Source: Eretmocerus hayati
Taxonomy: Eukaryota; Arthropoda; Insecta; Hymenoptera; Aphelinidae
Assembly (NCBI GenBank): GCA_029851415.1
Contig: CM056743.1
Coordinates: forward strand, 121,984,305-122,048,304
Length of the DNA: 64,000 nt
Direction: 5' to 3'
In this document: positions 37,701 through 49,700 of the stretch, piece after piece
Position numbering within the stretch: the first letter of the stretch is position 1
How the letters are laid out: each line of letters begins with the position of its first letter
Translations under genes and position numbers: made by a program
The notes under the pieces: generated by a model
The model's input: the letters and a program-made list of their open reading frames with translations, nothing else
Told to the model about the DNA's origin: nothing
Database searches by the model: none

Positions 37701-40700
37701 CATACATTATTAAAATGTTCCCTCGGCAGGTCAAGGGTGCTGTGTGATACATTCCTATGTTACAAAGTCAGTACAAAACTCATAATTAAGTTGTATAGGT
37801 TCGAGTCAAGGAAAAAGAGTCTCTAAATACATAAACAAAAACATCAAAACTTCTGTGGAACACTACTTCCAGGGAAAATTTCTCTGAGATACGTGTAGGC
37901 GATCTTTGGTAAGGATAAATGTAAAGTGGTTTAAAAAAATTGAAAAACGTAAAATGCATTCAATTGACTATCAACACGTGGATACTCCCATATCACAGAT
38001 TAATGACAGTCTGCTTCTGGGGAGAATGAGTCTAACAAAAATAACGACAATAACGGAAAAAGGTGTGTTTTTCTATCCACCGTCACAAGTGGAACCTTAT
38101 TCCAAGCGGAATCGTATCAGTTCACCATTTTGGGTGATTGTCAAATTAATATTCCGTAAATATCAAGTGCAATTGAAGGAGATCGTCAATTTCCCGTTCT
38201 TTCCTCTCTACAGCGGGTTTCTCGCAATAACTCGAAAACAGGTTTTGACGAAAAATGTAAAGGACAATTTTTTTAATTTTTCAAAGATTTACAAGATAGT
38301 GTACTCAAATCCGCCACTAAATTAGGCCTTTTCTATGATATTTAGGAAAATTGGAGAGATTGAGGAAAAAGTTTTTCACTGTGATTCTATTCAATCTTGC
38401 AATCGACATGCTTTTTAGAAAACTTTTGCACTCGCTTGTGCGGCACTGTCTTGATACACTTGACGAGGTTTCTGAAATTAGTCCACTAAGATTGTTGCAC
38501 AATTGACCCCCATTCATAGAAAATGGACTAATATTTTAGAACACCCTGCTTTTTAGCTTATTCTCCTCAAATCTATCTCATCTCATGGAGTGGATTTGAT
38601 ATCGCAATTAATATATGGGTACACTTTTATGTAGATCTTTAGAAAATCCATGAAAAACTATCCTCACATATTTTGTTAGAACACATTGTTTTCGGATTAT
38701 TGCGAGGAGACCGCGGTATAGCGAAGGAAACGAAGAGTCGCCGAATTTCTTCATATGCACTTGACAGTGGGAAATACTAATTTGACAACCAGTCGAAACG
38801 GCGAACTTATATTCATTTATATATTTATTTCATTCATTTCGTTCAAGATCAGGTTCTATAGAAAAAATCTATAGAACCTGATTCTATAGAACTTGATTTT
38901 GTATACTCGCGACAATCCGTAGAAAAACACATCATTTTCAATCTTTGTCGTAATTTTTGTTAAATTCATTCTTCCCAGATGCGCATCCTGTAATTTTGGG
39001 TATTTTTCTCTTTCTTGACTGCCATGTGACTATTACTTGGATCTTATGACAAAATTTTTCTAGGGAAATGAACACTAATGATGAGTACAAATATGGATTG
39101 TAATTCGCGAATGATAGCTATTAATGCTCTCATCAAAAAAGTCAGAAATATCATCACGACCATACAAAACAAGCATTTCTAAAACTAATATGCGGCAAAT
39201 TCGAGTTAATCAACGGATTTTCACTTGTTAAATTTAGTGCCAAAGGAAAAGCTAATCTTTCGTCTAGCTCTACCTTTGCCTTTCAAAGTTCCACTATCTT
39301 CGGGCTCTCCATTCGCTAGTTTCAATTTTGCCAGGCTGCTTTGAAATTCCTCATCCTCTTCATCTTCAATTTTTGGAGGCGGTAGAGCACTGCTCTTAGT
39401 TTTACAGCAGATAGCGCAGATTTTGTCCTTTGGATCGTTCAGGAAGGTACAATGCTCGCATGGCCACTCACCACGCAATACCTGAAAAAGAGAGTCTATT
39501 GAATTCACGGGCAAAGCACCAATAGAATAGCAAAACTGCAATTAGCAGTCGACCATTCTCATCTTCTTACGTCGCAAGTACTAGTGGTAAGTAGAAACAG
39601 ACAGGCTTTGGCAAGACACAACGTTTCCAACATCTTGGTTCCAAGTGATGCGCGTTATCGGTTTAGCATTTTACACTTATAAAAATATGTTATGTCTCCC
39701 TTTATTAGAATGGCTATTATCTGCGTGAAAAAGGCGAGATAGGTTATTGTGATCCATAAGGTTCAATTTCTGATCACGAACAAGTGTCTCTTTTCTCGAC
39801 ATTCTTACCAGGATAGTGAAAATCAAGATTTTTCGAAAAAATATCTGCCATAGTTAGTGCCGAGCCAAAATATTCTCTATCTAGAATGAATGTGCATTCT
39901 AAATTTAGATCGATGAAATAATGAAATGAAAATCTGCAGTGAATCACAGTCACTGTTCACGAGGCGAGTTGCAAGTAGAAACAGTCTGGCTGTAGCAAGA
40001 CACGGATTTTTCAGAATCAAGATTGCAAAAGAAGGACACCAATACTATATTTTTCTTTTTTTGTGGAATGTTTCTACACTTCCTTCAAAATCAGCAAAAT
40101 AATTGCTCACACTTCGAAATATTCAATACTGGCGTGAACTGAAAGTCTCTTCCTCAAAAATTTTTGGGATGAGGATAAAAATTGCTCATCCACTAGACAG
40201 AGTTATCCAATTCTACGGTTGAATTCATTACACTCGTCTATTATTGCTATGTAGAGGATGGAATTGAGGGTACAAACCTCGGACATCAGATCCTTTGTCT
40301 TCTCGGCATCCTTCTTTGGTATTTCACGAAGTTTTTGTTGTTGCTGGTGCTGCTGTTGCTGTTCACTCGTGGGTGATATCGGTGGCTTTTTCTCCTGAGT
40401 TTTGGAACGTTTCTCCGGAGTCGGGGATCGAGTTGTAATTTTTTCATTGGGTCGTTTTTTATCTGGAGTCGGTGAACGCTGTGACATCTTACCGTTAACT
40501 CGTCGCTTTTCAGGCGTTGGGGATCGCGTCAAAGGTTTTCCAGATCTGTCAGGTTTCTGTTGCTCTTCCGGTGTGGGAGACCGACCTAATCGATTTCGAC
40601 TCGATCTTCGTTCTCGTGTTGATTGTGCTGGCGACGAGTCTCTCCTTCTCGATCTCTCGCCTCTGCTGCAAATGAATTCGATCGTAATTGAATGCAGAGG

Positions 40701-43700
40701 AGTTTACGAGTTGCTCTGTATTTTAATGAATGATTTGAATGAGACAGTTATACGCATAATCATTCTAGAGATTTACGTGTAAAGATAGAATATGAATACC
40801 TATTGATCTTCACCGATTAGATAGATCTCATCGATAAAAATTGAGTCTGCCACTTGACTGATGGATTTATCAATTCATCGCGCTGATCGTAGTTTGACTT
40901 TTCAAACTACGATCGGCTGGCTTGAAACGACGATAAATTCATTAGTTACTAAGAAAATATGAACGATGCCATACAATTGGCCATAAAAAGTTGATGCATT
41001 CAAGTAGATAACAATTGTTAAAAGTTGACGGAACAGAACTATTATGAGGCAATAAAAATCGTGGAATATGCTAATGCATAAAATGTTCTCGGTAACATGA
41101 TTGATATGATGGGTCTGTTTTCACTATCTCGAAACGAAGTGGACTAATGATCACATCAAATGATTGTTAAGACATCGGATTAGATAGATGATTCATCGGT
41201 AACGCTGTGATTGATTTCAACTCTGCCTCTCGGAAGCGGCTGAATACAAGATATCTTAGCCTTTCTACAGTCTTTCAGGAGACATGAATAAAATCTCAAT
41301 TCCTTGAATATCTTCGATAACCATCTTCCCAAGTTTTAAGAGTTTTTCTTCTTCACGAGTAATTGGAAAATATCAATATTAATTGAGCCTAACTCAGTAC
41401 GACACGCACCGTAAGTGTTGAAATTTTCTAAATGGAGGATGATCGATTGCCCGTAACTTCATCACTTTAGATTAACGTGGGGACAAAAATGATGACACAT
41501 TCCCTCGCGGTCACACAAAAATACTCATGACGTACAGATTACAGTTATTACAACAAATATCGACCAAATTCGCGAAAAGGTACATGCCATTCATCTCACC
41601 TGGAGAAACCAGTACTGTCAGACTCGTCAAAGGAAGAAAGTCGACCACTCTTGACTGATCCCGATCTCCTGCTGCGTTGACCACGCTCTTGCAAATCCCC
41701 TTGCGATTGCCCATTTCTACGTCCAAACGATCTCGGAAGCGAACCTCGCATATCACCCAATTGCCTATCCACGTAATCGTCGGACGAGCTGGTGAGCTTT
41801 CCCGGGTGCTGATGCTTAACTTGTATTGGATATGGATGCTGAGAATACTGCTGATTTGGTTGTGTGCCACCGCTAGGAGCCGAGTCATCGGTACTTTGAC
41901 CGTTTCGTTGGTTTTGCTGTCTGGAGTATCGATCGACGGATCCAAGCCGATCATCGTCCGGGCCATCGAGAGGGGGTCGAGGAGGTGCTGTAGGTCTAAA
42001 ACCATTTGCCGGAAAGTGGTTCGCGATCCACTGCTCTTGTAAACTGTTTATCTTGTCCTCTGAGCGCCAGCTGAAAATTTAAATGGTCTAGCTTTAGTAG
42101 TGATTGTTGGTAGTTAGATACTAATACTGTATCTCTATTGTCTAAAAAAAAACTAGGTGAAATTTGGTTAACTCCAAGATCTCAAGTACGGGGGTATGCG
42201 TTTTCAAGGATAATGTGTAAGTCATGCAAATACTTTTTGAAATGAAGTAAAGAAATTTGCATGTTTAGCCGTGTCAACTTATCGATGTAAAATTAATGAA
42301 CAATACTCGTTGAGCTTACGAGTGTTATGTTGAACTTTTTCAAGCAGCGCCGTGTTTATAGTCAAGACATCGCCAGTAATTTGTATTGAGAAATAGCTAT
42401 TAATTTTTTGTAGTGAAGGAGAAGAATGATGTTCGTTTCGTATTTTGCATGATACATCAGATTGTGCATTGGCAGGTGGTTCACTGTCCAAGGTCATCCT
42501 CTCACCTGACCCATTATCCCGATAGCTCATCAAATAAATGAGTGCGAATTTAGATGGATAGAATGATTCGATAAAATTGGTAATGCAAATTATGAGTTTG
42601 CAAAAACAGCGATGACAGTGTAGAGAAACAACACCACAAAAATTTGACAAGGCACATGAGTTAGGGGTTCGATAGATATTTGAGACCCAAAACACAAGAG
42701 AAACCTCGACATGAGATCTGAACCACAGAAATTCTGAATCAATTTTATTAATTTTGGATGTAAGTTTTGTCATTGGGTTGTCCCTTACATCTTGAGTTTG
42801 CAAAGTTAATGACTCGACAGGGCAAAGCAAGGAACATGAAGCTTATTTCTTCACAATTTTTTACAGCAAATGAATCCCACCTTCCGTCCAGGATTGTCTG
42901 ATACTTCTGAAATCATTGTCGGCTCTTAGAAATTCATCAAGAAAACCTCTGTTTTGTGCCTGTCAGTGAATATTTCCCTGGAATGCATACATCCGAGAAA
43001 AAAATTATCTGGAGATCTATTTCATTCTCATCAAGGACGCATTGCACATCAGTCAACGGCTCAAACTGCACAGTTAGATATGTGCTCAAATTTTGTATCT
43101 CAGCACATTTTCTTCAAAAGCTCACGTGAATCTCTGAATTGTTGTAGAGTCTTTGTACAAAGATATCATATAAATGCAGACATACTGGGCGAGATATTGA
43201 TGAAGAAAAATGACGCTGGGTTAATGAATGGAGGAAAAATAAATGTGGAACCAAGTTAGCGTAAGTAACAGGACGGACTTTCTTCTACTCCTGGCGAGTT
43301 CCTCTTGTTCGTAGACCTTTCCTCCATGCCGTCCCTGTGAATGCCTGTGATGCGAACTGCGCGCACTTCCAACACTATCACGTCTCCTATTGTGCCTGTA
43401 CCTGCTCGAGCACCTGGACATACGATCGTCAAAATCAGAGCCGTCATCCGAGTCTTCGGATGAAGCGTCACTAGGTGACGTCGGCGGCCTGCGAGAACTG
43501 CACGATTTGCGCGATTTGACGCTTGGCGAAGGGGATGCGGCTTTGCTGCGTCTTCCGGCTGAGCTTTTGACGCTTCGCGCAGGACTGTGACCCCGACTTG
43601 GTACTCCTGGATACATCATCGGGAATGGGCCATTATAAGGCATTGGATAGCCCCCGGGCCAGCCTTGGATTGGCATTTGATTGAGGCTCAGGCTTGATCC

Positions 43701-43710
43701 ACCCATGTGA

Positions 43711-43742
<32 letters not shown>

Positions 43743-46700
43743 TTGGAAGTAACTGTCCCAGGGAGATGGAACTGGGCCACTTGCACCCGGATACCAGATC
43801 ATGGGGCCGCCACCAACCCCGTTTAGTTGGGCCATTGACTGTGCCTGTGGTCAAAAATTACTATTGACTGTTTCACGTGAAGACGAAACTTCCTCACATT
43901 TCTAAGAGAGTCAGAAAAATCAATTGTGTTTACACATTCTTCATAGAAAAAAGATATACGCTCTATAATTATGACGATAAAGTAGGATAATCTTAATTCT
44001 TGAAGATGAAGTCATCAAATAAAGGAACGAAAAAAAACGACTTCATCATGATCAACCCTTGCAAAGTTGCACGGCAGAGATACAGAATGCATTCCTCCAA
44101 ATCACGAAGAATCTATTAGGACCAATGTCTCGTGTTATGGGAAGATTCTGAATGAAAGAATCCTCAAAATATTCGTGCCGCTATCTGAAACAGTGAACAA
44201 AAAATCCTCCCGAATGTGCTAGAATAGATGTTTCATTTTTCACCGAACAATGTTGATGAGAATTCCAAAATCTAAGAAGCAGTCAATGGAAAAGAAATGA
44301 TGAATTATTTTTTTTTGTCAGATTTAACAGGCTGCAGAAACTTTATCTTGCCTAATTGGGATCAGAGTACTCTCAGTGCATCTTTCATCGTCCGACTCAA
44401 GATCATAACCACAGCCAAATTTAGAAATAACTGGGACTCACAATGGGAATACAGTAAAAATACCTGCTGTAATCCGGAACTCCACATTCCGGCAGCACTG
44501 AGATCACATACACTGGCCGACTGCATCATACCGCGCATCATTGGTTGCATCGTAGTCTGATTTTGGTGATGAGCACCCGATGGTTGGGGCGAGGTGAGCC
44601 TCGACGAAGCTGACATCATACTCGCAGGTCTTGCTGGACTGCAGCTGTCGCGAGTCGAACCAGACTCCGGATACCTGCGCCTCGTCGCGTCCTGGGCTCG
44701 CATTGCTTCTTGATAACGTCGATAACGTTCCTGTGGTAGATGTCACATTCTTTAATCCAACCATTTATGGATGATCATGGATGACTCACGAGTTAGGATT
44801 TTATTCTAATTCTTGGAGGGTTTTTGAGAAACTCATTACAAAAACTTGCTTGCAATTAAAACTTAAGAGCTGACAGCATAAATATTTATAAACTTATTGG
44901 ATTTCTACATACTTGCACGGGAAATGACATTGATCGTAAACGATTAGTGGGCCCTATTGCATACAAAGACCGACCACTGATACTTTTGTAAAGTTTCATC
45001 GTCGTTAAGGATATGAACGGTGCACCTGCAATGTGGTCATCTTTTGTGTGACGGGGGTCGAGGAGTTCTGAGCTACTCCTGAACCGTTTTTTAACTGTCC
45101 TTGGAAGTTGGGTCCATCGCCGTGAGACGGTCCAGAGTCAGTTGGTGGTGGTGGCAGAGGCCTCGTAAGGGTCGACGCTGAGCCAGCGGAGCCACGCTTC
45201 AAAGTTGACGATCTACTCGAATCCAGAGGCGGGAAATTCGCTCCTACTGCCTGTGAAGAGACGACCTGATGCTTCTACTCTATTGTTGCGTATTTTTACT
45301 CAAATTTTATTGAAAATATCATAATATCGAAATTGTACCAGAGAGATCCTCTCGATGATGTAGATCTCGCTCGTAATGGGAGATTTATCACACGTCCATG
45401 TGGCTGAGCTGAATGGAACGGGATTCAAACGATTTTTGGGCACGTTACTAGGGGACAGCCATCCAGTTTTCAAGTCTTTGCATGTATAGGTAATGAAAAA
45501 ACTCACATTTTTCACAATAAAATCGATGAGGACTTCCAGGAAAAAACATGGGATTTGTTTCCCTGTCTTCGCGTATGATTAGTCTTTCATGAAAGAATGA
45601 TTCCTATCCAATGGTAAATACGCGTTGATACAATCTCGTAGAATGAGCAGGTAGTCTTGGAATAAAAGTATACATTCATAAGCTTTGCTAGAATATGGGG
45701 AGCAGTGGCCTTCCGTCCTCTTATGATGAATTCGAGATACTTGATATCTTCAGTTCAGATCATCAGTTGGCTTCATCGTAATGAACTCAATGTTATCTAA
45801 ACATATGGCTTCTAAGAGGAAATTTTTCTTCATTGATTCTTCCAAGAGCAAGGTAGGGAAGTTGACCGCTAGAGAAGAAGTTGGGGTTACAGTCATTAGT
45901 TTTGCAATGATATGAAATATCACTTCGCGAAGATGGTGCCTCATCAGAAAAATGGGTAGAAAGTATGTTGTGTTTTTGTTCATGAATACTAATGTCGTTG
46001 TCCGTGTGAGATCCTTGCGTTGAAACTCCTTTTGAAGACCCATTCGATTGCTCATTATACTGAGGGAATACAATAGTTTACTGGCTGTGATAATCAAAAC
46101 GCGAAGATTTTCGGTTTTGAAACACTTTTCTGCTGTAATAAGATTGAAAGTTATGGATGGAATTGCTGTATTCACTGAAACCTTGAACTTTGATCTACGT
46201 AGCTGGAGTTTTGAGTAAACATCATCAGAGATTTATAGCGAAAAGAGACGAAAAAAGGGAACATCAGACTTAGGTGGGAAAAAGTGAATTAGGGTGATCA
46301 GTGAATACAGTAAATTTTACTTTGTAACAGTGATGTATTGAACCACAAACGTTGTGTACAATAGATACTCATAACATTAACAACATGGATGAGAAACTTT
46401 CAAATGGGATTAACTGTAACTAAAATTCACAGGAATCGTGACATTGATGAGGAATAAATGCATAATACGATAAGCTAAATACAGCAGTCTTATTTTGGCA
46501 GTTTAATGCAGAGTTATACTGATGAACAATATCAAAATCTGTTGTAAGGGAGTTCTACTGGCACAGCTTAATTTTTTTGGTGTTCAAAACCTAATCAGCG
46601 TTCGCAGGATTGAGATTGAGGACAAAAGTATGAAATTATAGAACAATAATTAGATTCTGAACATAGATTCGACAATGGGAGGAACACGTAACTAGGTGGC

Positions 46701-49700
46701 TAACCATACCAAAATTTTTTTACAGTTTTGTACCAGAAAGAACATGAGGAGTTCAGATGACTATCAAATGGGATACAGCCAAGAACGTTAGCATTGCTCG
46801 TATGGGCTCGAATAATATATATGAGGATATCTCTGAAACTTTTGAATTTTGAGTGATTTCGCGCAAAAGCGGACCACGAATTGCAGACACGTCTCAGATT
46901 GTTTATTTACCCATTTTAATCGATTTGATGGTCCAGTAAATTAATTTTCCAGCCCCAATGGAGTCGGAAAATTTTTTTTCGTGTCCCCGTGGAACATTCT
47001 TTGGATAGTGTCTTATGAAAAAATATCGATATTTTTTCGTAAAATGCGTGTAGTTCCGAATTGATGCGAGATTGTACCACGCGGTTTACGGCGTTCGAAA
47101 CGTCTTTAGAATGTCTGTTGAAATACTTCTTGACAAATTTTATTTGAAGGTTCAGACGTCCCTTCGAAGCAAAAGAGTGAAAAACAGAAAAAATTCCATC
47201 TTGCAGAAACTAATCTTTTTCAAACCTAAGAAGTTCATATTTCGGTGTAAAATGTTGTGCTCTATCATCAAAGAAAAATAGCTTCAAATCTTGTTTTGGG
47301 GTCATACGCCGTTCTTTCACGTTTTATTAATGTTTTCAGCCTCTTCGATTGAAAAGTGAGTTTTCTGCGCATGCGCAGGAATTTAGGCTGCTAAAACCAA
47401 TTCCATTGAGAAGCCAAATTCCCTCTAGAGTGACAAGTTGGCAAAGTCATTTTGATGCTCAAGGACGAAAGCCACGCACGGGAGGCGTATGCTGAACTTG
47501 CGCGAACCCATTCATAGTGTTGTGACTCGAGTACATGATTTAAGTCAAGTATTTTTGGTCCCGGTACATCAAATTGACTTCGCCAAGTAGTCATTTCGAA
47601 GGAAATTTCCTTGCCTTTATAATGAAAAGGTTTCAGCATCCTAAATTTTTGCGCTTTCGTAGGAAAACTCATTTTCCAACCGAAAAGGCTAAAAACATCA
47701 ATAAGACGTAGAAAAAACGGCGTGGGACCCAAAAACAAAGTTCGGAACTATTTTTTCTGGAAAGACACAACTTCCTACATCGAAATATCAACTTTTGAGA
47801 TTAAAAAAAAGGTTTCTACAGAATGGAATTCTTTCTGTTTTCCACTTTTTCGCTCCTAGGGGACTTCCCATAACCTTACAAGCAAATTGTCAAGACGTAC
47901 CTCGATAAATTTCTTAAAGACCCTCTATGCCGTCAATCGCGTATTAGTATCTTGTATCAATCAAAACTGCATATATTTCATTAGAAAAATTTAAATTTTT
48001 CATTCGAACGCTATGAAAAAATATCCTCTAGAGATGAAAAAGAAATCTTTTTTGGAACTTACAGAGGGTGAAAAAACCATTTTTCATTACTCTAACCTAA
48101 AAATGCCGCGTTTAAGGCGATGCGGTCACCGTGCACGCTGAACTTTGTTCACAGAACTCTCAAAATCTTTTCCATTATGGGCTAAACGACGAGTTATCCA
48201 GGCTTTATCATCATCTAACTTGGCCTGGATAACTCTTCGTTTGGCCCAAATCGGACTAGATTTTGAGAGTTTTGTGAACGAAAATGTGCCAATTTGTAGG
48301 TTAGAAAGTACCCGCGGGCAAGTTATTCTCGTTTATTAGTGATAGTCTTGTGATTGGTGACAAATAATTAGTTGTCCACCACAACTCAGGTGTTGATACG
48401 TAATGGACAAATCGTCTCCGACTTCGTTTCGTGGAAATTTTTTGATTTACATCCAAATAAGATATAATTTCCGGGTTGCACGGTGACCGCATCGCCTTAA
48501 ATAGGATTTTAGGGTTCTCGTAATGAAAAAATATATCCGTATTTCGCTTGCAAGCCCATTTTGGGCTACCGCGGTCAGTACGGAAATATATTATTTTGGA
48601 CCATAAAATCGATTAAAAATGGTGAAAAAACAATCTGAGGCATGGCTGCAATTCGTGATCCGCTTTCGCTATGCATTACTCTTTCACTGGCTCTCCTTGA
48701 TCATTTGGACTGTATGTACAGCATTCAAGAAGGTGTAGCCGGTCAAATTCTCTTCGTTTGGATGTCCTGAGAACTAACCTTGGGATCTATTAGTGAATGT
48801 GGGCACATACCCCTAGGAGCAGTTCAACTTATTCAGTCAAAGTGTATGGTATGAGCACGGTTTAATGTCCTGATTCCTCAGAAGTTTGAATTTCATTCAA
48901 AGTTTAGTAAAAAATGAGTCCTAAGTCATTGTGGAAGGCTGAGTTATTTGCTATTTTTCACCTTTTCCAACCTACAATCCCGAATCTGGATGCACAAGAA
49001 CTGAGCATGACGCATTATTAATAACGTATCATCACAATTCCGTGTATGCCGGAGCCCCCCTTAGCCACGAAAATGTACATAGCAGAATATGGCGATGATC
49101 ACGGTGGCAGCGGATGTTTGAGAAACAAGCACCGTATATACGTATGAAAATTTTTTTGCATTTGCAAAGCTTTACAAAATCATGATATAAATGAGCCAGC
49201 AATGAGGGCCACGGAAGCTTGCGGAGTAATGATGATCAAAGAACGTCGCAGCGTACCTGATTGGGTCTGCGATTGCGCCTTGGCGGTGGTACCGGTGGAG
49301 GCCCACCGGAGTCACCCTTAGGTGGCAGAGGTGGCTTCACCTGATGTCTTGGACCACCGCCACTGTTTGCGTAGCACTGGCTCGGCTCGAACTGATTAGA
49401 CGGTGCTGTAGATGACGCTGACGTTGGGCAGCGTTGCTGGCGAGGAGCGACGCCTCCATTGATGATAGTAGTCGGGACCGGGGCCAGTCGTCGGCGTGCA
49501 TGGTTGCGCCTCTTGGGGTGCCTGTGATTCGCCTCGTCGCAACTATCGCAAAACGAGTCGTTGCATCCGTCGCAGCGTACCGACACCCTCTCGGCACCGC
49601 ACAACGAGCACTTGCTCGCCCGTGGAACGGATTCTGCAGCCGAACCTGCGTGACCGTTCGATAGACCTGCGAAAAAATTGAGGTCGTGTAAGTTTGTCGA

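Larger units (their letters stand above)
45251..49256 (-). other. LUBEL intron, 4.0 kb
   Basis: It contains the foldback at about 46845-48690 with its nested insertions. A 71-codon frame at 45300-45515 looks mildly protein-like but does not fit the splice phase of its neighbours. Confidence 0.5.

Noticed and set aside
37906..38325. 139-codon plus-strand frame
   Set aside because: Lys/Ile/Phe-rich composition expected from AT-rich DNA; no motif, and it lies in a LUBEL intron.
45300..45515. 71-codon minus-strand frame with [17 protein letters not shown] and ATWTCDKSP, like an extra LUBEL exon
   Set aside because: The only acceptor-like AG splits the codon in the wrong phase for the phase-0 neighbours, and no domain is recognisable.
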